A DNA stretch of 35,589 nucleotides, taken from assembly GCF_020783655.1 (NCBI RefSeq), contig NZ_JAJGQH010000025.1, forward strand, positions 1 through 35,589, given 5' to 3'. The stretch is from Xanthomonas melonis. Lineage in GTDB: Bacteria; Pseudomonadota; Gammaproteobacteria; Xanthomonadales; Xanthomonadaceae. Shown piece after piece: positions 17,869-26,065 of the stretch. A model generated the notes under the pieces. That model searched no databases and had not been told where the DNA came from. It was given only the letters and a program-made list of their open reading frames with translations. The translations under genes were made by a program, and so were the position numbers. Position 1 is the first letter of the stretch; each line of letters opens with the position of its first letter.

Positions 17869-19194
17869 TCACCGCTGCCACTGCGGAAACGGATCGTCCA
17901 GCAGTTGCCAGTGCGCCGGCCCTTGCCGTAGTTCCTGGTCGCTGAGCAGGCAGGCATCCAGCGCCGCGCGCGTCCGCGCTGCGTCCATGTCCACGCCGAT
18001 CACCGCCAGCTCCTGGCGGCGGTCGCCCCAGAGCGGGTGCCAGAGCCGCTGCATGGCCGCATACTCGTTGGCATCGCTCACTTCGTGCGGCAGCGGCAGC
18101 GGCGCGGTCCAGCACTGGATCTGCTGCCGTTGCCAGCCGATATCGGTATACGGCAACGGCGTCATACCGATCTCCACCGGCTGGCCCTGTACTTGCGCAT
18201 CCACCCGATGACGGGCGGCGAACCAGAATCCGGCGGCATTGGTCTGGGTGGCACCGCCCACGCTGGACAGCTCGCCCACCCAGTCCATGCGGCTGGCCAG
18301 CCAGAAGAAACCCTTGCTGCGGATCACCTGCGGCAACCCGCTGTGCACCATACGCGCGAAACGCTGGGGGTGGAACGGGCGGCGCGCACGGTAGACGAAG
18401 CTGCTGATGCCGTATTCCTCGGTCTCTGGCGTGTGTTGCCCACGCAGTTCCTGCATCCAGCCCGGCGCCAGCTGCGCGCGGGTGAAGTCGAACTTCCCGG
18501 TGTCGAGCAGCTGATGCAGCGGCACCTCGCCGTGTGCTGCCTCCACGATCGCCGCCTCGCGATTGAGCGCCCGCAGTACCGCGCGCAGGCGCTGCCGTTG
18601 CGCCGCGTCGATGCGGTCGCACTTGCTGATCACCAGCACGTCGGCGAACTCGACCTGCTCGCCCAGCAACTGCACCAGCCCGCGCGTATCGTCCGGGCCG
18701 GCTTGCTGGCCCAGCTCGGCGAGCGTGGACGCCGAGCCGAAATCGCGCAGGAAGCCGCTGCCATCGACCACGGTCACCATGGTGTCCAGGCGCGCGATGT
18801 CCGACAGGCTGAAGCCATCGGCATCGCGCACCGCGAAGGTGGCCGCCACCGGCATCGGCTCGGCGATGCCGGTCGATTCGATCAACAGATAGTCGTAGCG
18901 GCCGTGTTCGGCCAAGCGCCGCACTTCCTGCAGCAGATCGTCGCGCAGCGTGCAGCAGATGCAGCCGTTGCTGAATTCCACCAGCGTTTCTTCGGTGCGC
19001 CGCAACGCCGCCCCACCGTCGCGTACCAGCTGCGCATCGATATTGATCTCGCTCATGTCGTTGACGATCACCGCCACGCGCAGGCCGTGACGGTTCTGCA
19101 GGATGCGGTTGAGCAAGGTGGTCTTGCCGGCGCCCAGGAAGCCGGACAGCACGGTGACGGGAAGGCGTGAATCGCGGGCGGCGGCAGCAGGCAT
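17869..19194 (-). CDS. COG0523 (CobW/ZigA-like) G3E GTPase, probable zinc metallochaperone
   Basis: A 441-residue GTPase of the G3E family. The Walker A motif is SGFLGAGKTT at 17-26. The metal-binding CxCC motif is GCICC at 77-81 within EFSNGCICCTLRDDLL. The base-recognition motif is ISKCDRID, and the CobW C-terminal domain follows (YGISSFVYRARRPFHPQRF). Members controlled by Zur help deliver zinc to essential enzymes during zinc shortage. The start at 19194 is where the family begins; the longer frame upstream runs through the Zur box and antisense of the neighbour. It is divergent from a MerC-like gene, and a perfect Zur-type palindrome sits between them. This supports a zinc role rather than cobalamin synthesis or nitrile hydratase maturation. 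Confidence 0.9.
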   Translation of the reverse strand: MPAAAARDSRLPVTVLSGFLGAGKTTLLNRILQNRHGLRVAVIVNDMSEINIDAQLVRDGGAALRRTEETLVEFSNGCICCTLRDDLLQEVRRLAEHGRYDYLLIESTGIAEPMPVAATFAVRDADGFSLSDIARLDTMVTVVDGSGFLRDFGSASTLAELGQQAGPDDTRGLVQLLGEQVEFADVLVISKCDRIDAAQRQRLRAVLRALNREAAIVEAAHGEVPLHQLLDTGKFDFTRAQLAPGWMQELRGQHTPETEEYGISSFVYRARRPFHPQRFARMVHSGLPQVIRSKGFFWLASRMDWVGELSSVGGATQTNAAGFWFAARHRVDAQVQGQPVEIGMTPLPYTDIGWQRQQIQCWTAPLPLPHEVSDANEYAAMQRLWHPLWGDRRQELAVIGVDMDAARTRAALDACLLSDQELRQGPAHWQLLDDPFPQWQR

Positions 19195-19213
19195 CCGGAG
19201 AATCTCGAAAGAC

Positions 19214-19236
19214 AAAGTGTTACTATATAACACTTT
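19214..19236. promoter_or_regulatory. Zur-type operator shared by two divergent genes
   Basis: AAAGTGTTA (19214-19222), the spacer CTATA, and its exact reverse complement TAACACTTT (19228-19236) form a perfect 9-5-9 palindrome of 23 bp. It matches the layout of gammaproteobacterial Zur sites (GTTATA...TATAAC core). It lies 19 nt upstream of the COG0523 GTPase start and 17 nt upstream of the MerC-like gene, so one repressor could control both. The sequence is seen; Zur as the regulator is inferred from the motif and the GTPase. Confidence 0.82.
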
Positions 19237-19253
19237 ACCGCCGGAACCCTTCC

Positions 19254-19649
19254 ATGCGTCCGACTGCTTCGCTTCTGGACAACTCCGCCATCGTTCTGTC
19301 CGGGCTGTGCCTGCTGCACTGTCTGGCGCTGCCCCTGCTGGCGGCCACGCTTCCGCTGCTGGGCGTCTGGAGTCGGGCCGAGTGGGTGCATGTGGCATTC
19401 GCAGCGACGGCCGTGCCGCTGAGCGGCTACGCGCTGTGGAGCACGCAGCGACGCCATGCGCTACCGCCGGCGGTGTGGGCACTGGCAGGCTGCGGGCTGG
19501 CCGGCCTGGTGCTGGGCGCCAGCAGCCTCGCCGGCGAACACCTGGAAACGCCGATCACGGTGACCGCCAGCCTGCTGTTGGCCAGCGCGCATCTGCTCAA
19601 TCTGCGCATCCGCCGTCGCGCGGGGCGGTGCGCACTGACGCCCCAATGA
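19254..19649 (+). CDS. MerC-domain membrane protein
   Basis: A 131-residue inner-membrane protein with four hydrophobic segments. It shows the MerC-type cysteine motif in the first one (LSGLCLLHCLALPLLAATLP); MerC proteins of mercury operons carry mercury across the inner membrane through such cysteines. Here there is no mer operon. The gene instead faces a COG0523 GTPase across a Zur-type operator, which suggests zinc, or another thiophilic metal, taken up or handled when zinc is scarce. The ATG at 19254 follows the operator by 17 nt; a longer frame from 19167 runs through the operator itself and is rejected. The tail after the last segment is short and basic (LRIRRRAGRCALTPQ). Confidence 0.82.
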   Translation: MRPTASLLDNSAIVLSGLCLLHCLALPLLAATLPLLGVWSRAEWVHVAFAATAVPLSGYALWSTQRRHALPPAVWALAGCGLAGLVLGASSLAGEHLETPITVTASLLLASAHLLNLRIRRRAGRCALTPQ

Positions 19650-19691
19650 AGCCGGCACGCAGAACGGGCTGCCTTCCACAGCATTGAAGAA

Positions 19692-20219
19692 CTAACGCAA
19701 GTCGTTCTTGACCATCAGCAGGCATGTCTTGATCTTGGCCTGCAAGGCTCCCATCGCACCGGTTCTTGCATATCGACCGTTCTTTTCGAGACTGGCCAGT
19801 TTCAAGGCGAGCTTGGCGCCACTGGCGACGGAGATCGGCGGCGTGCTCGTGGCATCGACGATCCCCCTGATCGCACGATCCGTCGTGGAGAGAAACTCCG
19901 CGCCGAACAGCGCGATTTCTATGTAACGAGGATTGGAGCCGAATTCTTCTCTGCTCAAGTCGCCATCGAGAGCGAACTTGGCGATCTCATACAACGGATC
20001 GAGTTGCCTCTGGCCCAATGAGCTGACATCTGCATATCCCCGCGGAGGACAATTCACCTCCGTGGCCTCGCCTGTGGAGGCCTGCGCCTGTTCCGATACG
20101 GCGATGGTCCGCCCGCCGGCCGGGAGATGGTGGCCAGCGGCGCTCTCGTTCGGCTGGCTGCAACCTGCCGCAGTTACGCCGAGCAGTACCGACATACCGA
20201 CGCTTCGCATGACACGCAT
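19692..20219 (-). CDS. Lipoprotein of unknown function with low GC
   Basis: A 175-residue predicted lipoprotein. The signal peptide is MRVMRSVGMSVLLGVTAAGC, with the lipobox TAAGC and lipidated Cys20. The mature chain has two more cysteines, Cys57 (EVNCPPRGYAD) and Cys166 (IKTCLLMVKN), which could form a disulfide in the periplasm. I know no family for it. The start at 20219 is strongly supported by AAGGAGG 8 nt upstream. Two 60-nt lines counted here give about 55% and 50% GC, clearly below the neighbouring genes, so it may have been acquired. It is on the same strand as the secreted nuclease gene but 120 nt away. Confidence 0.8.
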   Translation of the reverse strand: MRVMRSVGMSVLLGVTAAGCSQPNESAAGHHLPAGGRTIAVSEQAQASTGEATEVNCPPRGYADVSSLGQRQLDPLYEIAKFALDGDLSREEFGSNPRYIEIALFGAEFLSTTDRAIRGIVDATSTPPISVASGAKLALKLASLEKNGRYARTGAMGALQAKIKTCLLMVKNDLR

Positions 20220-20339
20220 GCACGATCCTCCTTGGTCTAGACACAGATCGAGTTCGTCTGGAGGGGTTGGCTACTGCGTATCTGGCCTGCGCCTCGATTG
20301 CTACGCACGCGCCACTCCCCGCATCCGCATGGCGATCTG

Positions 20340-22058
20340 CTACAGCGAAAACCCCAGCAGCACCGGGTCGTGGTCGGAACTGCGCCAGGGGCCTGGCAGG
20401 TTGCGCTTGGCGTAGCCGGCGTCATCCATCGCATCGGCATTGATATGCCATTCGACCGCGCCACGCAGCTGTTTGGCCATCGCCGGGCTGAGCAGGGCGT
20501 GGTCCAGCCGCCCGCTCATACCGTCGTAGACGTAGCTGTAGGGCTGCTTCACTCCGGCCACGGCGAAGGCGTCCTGCCAACCGCTGGCGCGCAGGCTGCG
20601 CATCGGCGTTTCCATCGCGTGTGCGTTGAAGTCGCCCAGCAACACGGCCAGCTTGGTCTGCGCGCCGGTCGGGTCGGTCTGCAGCCATTGGTGCAGACGC
20701 TTGGCCGATTCGGTGCGGGTCGCATTCCAGCACGCCTGGCCGTCGCCCTGATCGGCATCGGCCCCGCTGGCGTTGCCGCAGCCCTTGGACTTGAAGTGAT
20801 TGGCGACCACCACGAAGGTGGCGCCGCGCGTACTGCGGAATGCCTGCGCCAACGGCACGCGGCTGTGGTGATCGAACGGGCCGCCGGTCAGCGTGGCCGG
20901 CTTGCCGACCGGGGTGACCTGACTGCTGCGGTAGATGATGCCGACCCGGATGGCGTCGTCGCCCGGGCCGCTGCCGGTATCGACGAAGCGCCAATCCTTG
21001 TCGGTGCCGGCCGCGTTGAGCGCGGCCACCAGTTGCGCCACGGCCGTGTCGCCGTCGTTGCCGTCGTTTTCCAGCTCCATCAGCGCGGCTACATCGGCGC
21101 GCAGCGGTACGATGGTGGCGACCAGCTTGGTCAGCTGCGCCTGGAACTGCGCATGCGTGCGGGCGCCGCGCTTGGTCGGGAAACCGCCGCCACGGCCATT
21201 GCCGTTGAAGAAATTCTCCAGGTTGAACGAGGCGATCCGCAGGTCGCCGCCCACCTGCGGCGCCACCGCGGTCGGCATCGCCGGCAGGCTGAGCGGCCGC
21301 AGCACCTGGATGCGGTACTGACCGTCGTAGCGTTGATCGACGATGCCATCCACCGCCTTGAGCAGGCTGCCGTTGCGCAGGACCGTATCGGCCGGGAGGT
21401 AGGACACCGTCTTTGGATTGCGTCCATTGCGTGCATCGTCCAGCAATACCCGGCGACGCGCGTTGTCGGCCTGCACCTGGGCGAACGCCGGCGTGCCGGC
21501 CGCCGCGACCTCGCTGGGTTGCCACAGGCGCCCGCCGAAACCGGCGATCAGCTCGCCATAGGTCTCCAGGCGGTCGCTGCCGTTGAGCGTGAGCGCGGCA
21601 ATGCGCACGTGCTCGCCTTCCAGCGCCTCCCAATCGGCCGGCGGCCCGCTGAGCATGCGTACCGGCACCGGCTGGTCGCTGGCGAGCCGCTCGATGCCAC
21701 TGGCGTCCACGGTGGTCAGACTGGCATCGCCGCCGGCCGAGACCTCGCGCACCGTGCCGACGATGCGGACCCGATCGCCCACGGTCACCTCCGCATTGCC
21801 GGCGCCGGTGACGAACAGGCCGTGCGAACGCCGCGGCTCGAAGCCGGGCTGCTGCACGAACAGGCCAGCCAGACCGACGCGCGTATCGGCGGTGACGATG
21901 CCTTCCACCTCCACCAGGCGGCCATCGTAGGGGCTGCGGCTGTCTTCGCCCTGTACATCGGCAATCGACAGCCGTTGGGCGGCGCCATCGGCAGCGCGGC
22001 ACAACAGCGGAGCCAACAGACCGACCAGACCGAGCACAACCAGCGGGCGAGGCGACAT
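20340..22058 (-). CDS. Exported endonuclease/exonuclease/phosphatase-family protein (ExeM type)
   Basis: A 572-residue exported protein with a signal peptide MSPRPLVVLGLVGLLAPLLC, then RAADGA. The N-terminal half has OB-fold-like strands (VEVEGIVTADTRVGLAGLFV, GDRVRIVGTVREV), as in extracellular nucleases of the ExeM/NucH type. The C-terminal half is an EEP domain with the metal and catalytic motifs in order: IASFNLENFFNG, LMELENDG, VVANHFKSKG, LLGDFNAHAMETP, YDGMSGRLDHALLS and SSDHDPVLLGF. It probably degrades DNA outside the cell or in the periplasm, useful for phosphate or nucleotide scavenging or biofilm turnover. The start at 22058 opens directly into the signal peptide. A hairpin that may end the upstream cytochrome transcript lies 33 nt before it. 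Confidence 0.9.
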   Translation of the reverse strand: MSPRPLVVLGLVGLLAPLLCRAADGAAQRLSIADVQGEDSRSPYDGRLVEVEGIVTADTRVGLAGLFVQQPGFEPRRSHGLFVTGAGNAEVTVGDRVRIVGTVREVSAGGDASLTTVDASGIERLASDQPVPVRMLSGPPADWEALEGEHVRIAALTLNGSDRLETYGELIAGFGGRLWQPSEVAAAGTPAFAQVQADNARRRVLLDDARNGRNPKTVSYLPADTVLRNGSLLKAVDGIVDQRYDGQYRIQVLRPLSLPAMPTAVAPQVGGDLRIASFNLENFFNGNGRGGGFPTKRGARTHAQFQAQLTKLVATIVPLRADVAALMELENDGNDGDTAVAQLVAALNAAGTDKDWRFVDTGSGPGDDAIRVGIIYRSSQVTPVGKPATLTGGPFDHHSRVPLAQAFRSTRGATFVVVANHFKSKGCGNASGADADQGDGQACWNATRTESAKRLHQWLQTDPTGAQTKLAVLLGDFNAHAMETPMRSLRASGWQDAFAVAGVKQPYSYVYDGMSGRLDHALLSPAMAKQLRGAVEWHINADAMDDAGYAKRNLPGPWRSSDHDPVLLGFSL

Positions 22059-22080
22059 CGAACGACTCCAGAGGGTGGAT

Positions 22081-22109
22081 CAAATGCAAACGCCGCCCGG
22101 AGGGCGGCG
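22081..22109 (-). terminator. Rho-independent-type terminator, cytochrome c gene side
   Basis: Read on the minus strand, CGCCGCCC pairs with GGGCGGCG around a 3-nt loop (22091-22109) and is followed by TTTGCATTTG. It sits about 230 nt after the cytochrome c stop and just before the nuclease gene, so it would separate the two transcripts. The same string of bases on the plus strand has no T-run. Confidence 0.55.
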
Positions 22110-22338
22110 CGTAGTAACCACAAGCGCGGAAACAGGCTAACAAACCGCGGCGACATGCCGCCAGACACGGTTGGCACGGAAACGCAGCCGCCCAATGAGT
22201 CGGACTGGCACTGCGCGGCCCGCGCTGACAGCATGGCCGGCACGCCCCGTCTCCGCAGCGGCAATGAAGACGACTGCACTCAGCCGCGTCAGACGGATTG
22301 CCGCGGATCCCGCACGGCCCCGCCGGTGCGCGAGAACC

Positions 22339-22857
22339 TTACTTCAGGTTGCCCAGCATCCAGTCGACGGTGGCACGGACCTGCTCTTCGGTGAGCGCGG
22401 GGTTGCCGCCCTTGGGGGGCATGATGCCGCCGTCCGGGCCGGTGTATCCCTCGATCGCGTGCTTGTACAAGGTGTCCTTGCCCTGGGCGATGCGCGCATC
22501 CCAATGCGAGTGGTCCAGCGTCGGCGCCTTGCCCACGCCAGTGGTGTGGCAGGCGGTGCACAGGTTGTCGAAGATGGTCTTGCCGTCGGTGGTTCCGCCA
22601 TAGGCGGACTGCGATGCAGCCTTGGCCAGCGCAGCCGCCTGGGCGGCGGCCTGTGCCGCTGCGCCGGTGGTGCCGGCATACACCGCACCTGCCGGCGCGA
22701 TGCGCTGCTGCACGCGTTTGGCGGCCGTCGGCGAAACTTCGTCGGGGATGGCACGTTGCAAATAGGCTGCCAGGGCAATCAGGCCCAGGGTGATCACCAC
22801 CAGTAAACCGATCACCATCGAGAATTTTTTCAGGAACTCGAGGTCGTAATTCCGCAC
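22339..22857 (-). CDS. Membrane-anchored cytochrome c5-type protein
   Basis: A 172-residue periplasmic electron carrier held in the inner membrane by an uncleaved N-terminal segment (FSMVIGLLVVITLGLIALAA, about 12-31). An alanine-rich linker (AAAQAAAQAAALAKAASQ) leads to one class I c-type heme domain with CTACH at residues 100-104 and the axial Met in MPPKGGNPAL (Met146). The domain ends EEQVRATVDWMLGNLK, typical of the c5 group. The GTG at 22857 is preferred because the family begins near RNYDLEFLKKFS; the ATG-led form from 22941 would add a spacer-like tail. It is likely an electron donor to a terminal oxidase; partners are not nearby. Confidence 0.87.
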   Translation of the reverse strand: MRNYDLEFLKKFSMVIGLLVVITLGLIALAAYLQRAIPDEVSPTAAKRVQQRIAPAGAVYAGTTGAAAQAAAQAAALAKAASQSAYGGTTDGKTIFDNLCTACHTTGVGKAPTLDHSHWDARIAQGKDTLYKHAIEGYTGPDGGIMPPKGGNPALTEEQVRATVDWMLGNLK

Positions 22858-23060
22858 GCGCTCACCCCTGGCTGTTGGTCGAAGACCTCTGCTAGCGCCG
22901 GAGTATAGAGCACAGTTCAGGCCAGTCTGACCAGCGTGCATGACAGTTTTCGCAGCGATGTGCGCCGCGCCCCGGCAAGGCGTACGTTCGCATGGCTAAC
23001 CGGCACCGCGCGCGACCTGAATTGCCGCAATGCCGCATGGCGCATTGGTCTCGATTGTGG

Positions 23061-23081
23061 GAATTGCGTATCATTCCCATC
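23061..23081 (+). promoter_or_regulatory. Fur-like box before the DUF4198-PepSY operon
   Basis: GCGTATCATTCCCATC (within 23061-23081) resembles the GCGAATCATTCTCATT form of Fur sites often seen upstream of iron-uptake genes. It lies 58-78 nt upstream of the DUF4198 start. The match is partial, so this is a candidate, not a firm site. Confidence 0.5.
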
Positions 23082-23138
23082 AATCCAGGGTGGCGTGGCT
23101 TTTGCGTCGCCCGCTGCCAGTCTTAGAGGAGTCGCCCG

Positions 23139-23783
23139 ATGAAAGCCTTCCTGCTGTCCTGCCTGGCCGTGGCCAGCATCAGCCTGTCCGCCCAGGCCCA
23201 CGAAATCTGGATCGAGCGCGACGGCAGCGGCCCGGTGCGCATCTTCTTCGGCGAGCCGGCGCAGGAAACGCTGGACCACGGCCAGGACGAGATCAAGCGC
23301 GTGGTCAAGCCCAAGGTGTTCGGCAGCGCCGGCAAGGCCGGCGCCCTGCAGCGCGGCAGCGAGTTCCTGACCGCCCCGTTGTCCGGCAGCGGCGATGCCT
23401 GGTTGAGCGACGACAGCGTGTTCGAGCCCTGGAAAGGCGAAGCCGGCGGCTTCGAGACGGTGAGCTATTACGCACGGGCCGGGCGCGCCACCACCACGGC
23501 CAAGCTGGACCTGGAACTGGTGCCCACCACCGCCAACGGCAGCACCCTCACCGTGATGTACCGCAACAAGCCCTTGCCCAAGGCCGAAGTCACCGTGATC
23601 GACCCGCAGAAGTGGCAGAAGACGCTGACCTCCGATGCGAAGGGCCAGGTCACGCTGCCCACGTTGCGCGCCGGTCGCCATATCCTGGTGGTCAACACCA
23701 AGGAGCCGGTGCAGCGCGAGATCGCCGGCAAGCAGGTCACGCTGGTCCACCACATCAGCACGCTGACCTTCCAGGCCCAGTAA
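23139..23783 (+). CDS. DUF4198 periplasmic protein, probable iron/metal uptake accessory
   Basis: A 214-residue exported protein. The signal peptide is MKAFLLSCLAVASISLSAQA, cleaved before HEIWIERDG, the HEIW start typical of DUF4198 proteins, which are periplasmic and often linked to nickel, cobalt or iron import. The rest is beta-rich with an Ig-like C-terminal part (KAEVTVIDPQKWQKTLTSDA, GQVTLPTLRAGRHILVVNTK). The ATG at 23139 follows GAGGAGTCGCCCG. It is the first of four closely packed genes, with a Fur-like box upstream. I infer a role in loading a metal or ferric siderophore, based mainly on its partners. Confidence 0.82.
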   Translation: MKAFLLSCLAVASISLSAQAHEIWIERDGSGPVRIFFGEPAQETLDHGQDEIKRVVKPKVFGSAGKAGALQRGSEFLTAPLSGSGDAWLSDDSVFEPWKGEAGGFETVSYYARAGRATTTAKLDLELVPTTANGSTLTVMYRNKPLPKAEVTVIDPQKWQKTLTSDAKGQVTLPTLRAGRHILVVNTKEPVQREIAGKQVTLVHHISTLTFQAQ

Positions 23784-23805
23784 CGGCACCCACGCAGTAC
23801 GCCGC

Positions 23806-24114
23806 ATGACGACCGCCGCCCAACCGCTGACCTGGTTCAGGCGCCCCTGGCTGGGTGTGCTGTGGCGCACGCTGGCCGCCATGCTCGGCGGTTACGCGCT
23901 GGCCAGCGCGACCAATCTGCTGCTGTCGCTGGTGCTGCCAATGCCGCGCAGCGAAGCGGTACTGACCAGCATGCTGATCGGCATCGTGGTGTGCGCCTGC
24001 GCGCCACTGTGGGCGTTCGCCACCGCCAGCGTCTGGCGCGCCTGGGCCGGCATCGCGGTGCCGGCAGCGCTGCTGTTCGCGCTGGCCGCGTGGCTGCAGC
24101 GGGGTGTGGCATGA
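23806..24114 (+). CDS. DUF3649 small membrane protein
   Basis: A 102-residue inner-membrane protein with three hydrophobic segments (AMLGGYALASATNLLLSLVL, MLIGIVVCACAPLWAFATA, IAVPAALLFALAAWLQ). It matches the DUF3649 pattern, a family found next to PepSY and DUF3325 proteins in iron-regulated operons. Its stop overlaps the start of the next gene by the four bases ATGA, which implies translational coupling. The start at 23806 is 22 nt after the DUF4198 stop, with a weak ribosome-binding site. Molecular role unknown; probably an accessory subunit of the PepSY partner. Confidence 0.8.
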   Translation: MTTAAQPLTWFRRPWLGVLWRTLAAMLGGYALASATNLLLSLVLPMPRSEAVLTSMLIGIVVCACAPLWAFATASVWRAWAGIAVPAALLFALAAWLQRGVA

Positions 24115-25733
24115 AACAGGGATTCCGCCAGTCGATGGCGTGGCTGCACACCTGGACCGGCCTGTTGGTGGGTTGGGTGCTGCTGCTGATCTTCATGGGC
24201 GGCACGGCCAGCTACTACCGCGATGAGATCAGCCGCTGGATGCGTCCGGAGCTGCCCACCACCACGGTGAGTACGGCCACCGCAGTGCGCAACGCCGAAC
24301 GGTATCTGCGAACGCATGCAGCCGATGCGCTGAGCTGGAACATCACCTTGCCGGATGCGCGTACTCCGGTGGTGAGCATGTACTGGCAGAATCCCGCGCC
24401 TGCCGACGGCCAACCTGCCGGGCGTCGGCAGATGTACGGCAGCGCCATCATCGATCCGGCCACCGGCAACGAGATCGCCGCACGCGACACGCTGGGTGGT
24501 GAATTCTTCTACCGGCTGCATTTCGATCTGCATTACGTGCCGGCGCTGTGGGCGCGCTACATCGTCGGGTTCTGCGCGATGTTCATGCTGGTGGCAATCA
24601 TCAGCGGCGTGATCACGCACAAGAAGATCTTCAAGGACTTCTTCACCTTCCGTCCGGGCAAGGGCCTGCGGTCGTGGCTGGATTTCCACAATGTCAGTGC
24701 GGTGACCGCGCTGCCATACCACGCGATGATCACCTACACCGGCATCGTGACCTTGATGTTCATGTACTTGCCCTGGGGCATCAAGGCGCGGTATGCCGGC
24801 GACGAAATGCGCTTCTACGACGAATCGGCCAGTCGCGTGGCCGATACGCGGCAGGCGGCCGGTACACCGGCGCGGATGCTGCCGCTGGAGCAGGTGGTGG
24901 AGCGCGCGCGCCGCGATCTGCGCGGCGCGCAGATCGGCACGGTGGCGGTCTCGCTTCCCGGCGATGCACACGCGGCGGTGGGCGTGAGCCAGGTGGCCAC
25001 GGCCCTGTCGACCAATGCGCCGTCCGTCCTGTACGACGCGGTTTCCGGCCAGCGCCTGCAGCGCAGCGCCCTACCCGGTGGCGCCAGCGAAACGCGCGGT
25101 GTGATGGTGGGCCTGCATATCGCTCACTTCGCCGGTCCGTGGCTACGTGCGCTGTTTTTCGGTTCCGGTCTGCTGGGTTGCCTGATGGTGGCCAGCGGCG
25201 TGGTGATGTGGGCAGTGAAGGAACGGCCCAAGCACCTGAAGGCCGGCCGGATCGGATTCGGCCTGCGCCTGGTGGATTCACTCAATATCGGCACCGTGGC
25301 CGGCCTGCCGATCGCTTTCGCCAGTTTCTTCTGGGCCAACCGTGTGCTGCCGGTGAGCCTGGAAGGGCGTGCAGCGCTGGAAGCCAATCTGTTCTTCGCT
25401 GCATGGGCCGCAGCGTTGTTGGCCGCCTTCGTGTGGCCGCGGCGTGCGATGTGGAGCTGGCAGTTGTATCTGGGCGCAGCACTGTTCGCGCTGGTGCCGG
25501 TACTCAACGCGATCACCACCGACGTGCATCTGGGCGTGACGCTGCCTGCCGGGCAATGGGCACTGGCCGGTGTCGATCTGGTGTGCCTGTCGCTGGGCGT
25601 GTGCCTGGGCATTGCCGGCGTTCGCCTGCAGCGCTGGAAGGCACCGCAGCCGGCCGCGGCACGCCGCGCGCGCACCGCGACCGCTGCCGCACCGCCTGTG
25701 CAGCCCACCGCACCGCTGCAGGAAAGCGCATGA
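24111..25733 (+). CDS. PepSY-associated membrane protein (PepSY_TM), ferric-siderophore reductase-like
   Basis: A 540-residue inner-membrane protein with the PepSY-TM build: an N-terminal segment after the histidine-bearing AWLHTWTGLLVGWVLLLIFM, a periplasmic PepSY-like part (residues about 45-150), then membrane segments carrying paired histidines (GVITHKKIFKDFFTF, RSWLDFHNVSAVTALPYH, LHIAHFAGPWLRAL) that could hold heme. Four or more further segments follow. Relatives are linked to ferric-siderophore reduction or uptake. The start at 24111 overlaps the DUF3649 stop (ATGA); the stop overlaps the DUF3325 start the same way. The C-terminus is a disordered alanine/proline tail. The function as a reductase is inferred. 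Confidence 0.85.
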   Translation: MKQGFRQSMAWLHTWTGLLVGWVLLLIFMGGTASYYRDEISRWMRPELPTTTVSTATAVRNAERYLRTHAADALSWNITLPDARTPVVSMYWQNPAPADGQPAGRRQMYGSAIIDPATGNEIAARDTLGGEFFYRLHFDLHYVPALWARYIVGFCAMFMLVAIISGVITHKKIFKDFFTFRPGKGLRSWLDFHNVSAVTALPYHAMITYTGIVTLMFMYLPWGIKARYAGDEMRFYDESASRVADTRQAAGTPARMLPLEQVVERARRDLRGAQIGTVAVSLPGDAHAAVGVSQVATALSTNAPSVLYDAVSGQRLQRSALPGGASETRGVMVGLHIAHFAGPWLRALFFGSGLLGCLMVASGVVMWAVKERPKHLKAGRIGFGLRLVDSLNIGTVAGLPIAFASFFWANRVLPVSLEGRAALEANLFFAAWAAALLAAFVWPRRAMWSWQLYLGAALFALVPVLNAITTDVHLGVTLPAGQWALAGVDLVCLSLGVCLGIAGVRLQRWKAPQPAAARRARTATAAAPPVQPTAPLQESA

Positions 25734-26065
25734 ACGTGCTGCTTTTGCTGGCGCTGAACTTTTCCGGGTTCGCTGCCCTGTGCCTGGCGATGGACAAGCA
25801 TCAGCAGGAGTTGCGCGGCCGCCTGCTGGGCGCTGCACGCTCGAGACAACTGCGTGTGCTGGGCTGGTTGCTGCTGCTGCTCGCCTTCGGCCTGGCGGTG
25901 CATGCGCAAGGTTGGGGCGTCGGTGCGGTGCTGTGGCTGGGCACGCTGACTGCTGCTGCAGCGGTCCTGTCGCTATGGTTGCTGCCGTATCGACGCGGCG
26001 CGATCGTACCGGCAGCGGTGGCTGCACCGGTACTGGCGGGCGTGGTGCAGGTGCTGGTGGGCTGA
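25730..26065 (+). CDS. DUF3325 small membrane protein
   Basis: A 111-residue protein with three hydrophobic segments (LLLLALNFSGFAALCLAMD, LGWLLLLLAFGLAVHAQGW, AVLWLGTLTAAAAVLSLWLL) and the DUF3325 marker MDKHQQELRGR after the first one. It follows the PepSY gene with a four-base ATGA overlap and closes the operon. The set DUF4198-DUF3649-PepSY-DUF3325 recurs as an iron-uptake accessory cluster, so a joint role in the inner-membrane step is likely. The individual function is unknown. Confidence 0.8.
   Translation: MNVLLLLALNFSGFAALCLAMDKHQQELRGRLLGAARSRQLRVLGWLLLLLAFGLAVHAQGWGVGAVLWLGTLTAAAAVLSLWLLPYRRGAIVPAAVAAPVLAGVVQVLVG

Noticed and set aside
17818..17879. Inverted repeat GGCAGCGG ... 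CCGCTGCC between the convergent transporter and GTPase genes as a bidirectional terminator.
   Set aside because: Only 8 bp with a 46-nt loop, and one arm lies inside the GTPase coding region; too weak to call.
19254..19649. A mercury-resistance operon, because of the MerC domain.
   Set aside because: No merR, merT, merP or merA is present and the operator is of the Zur type.
20298..22394. A 698-codon plus-strand open frame opposite the secreted nuclease.
   Set aside because: It is the antisense shadow of a gene with all EEP catalytic motifs; high GC at third positions keeps the opposite frame open.
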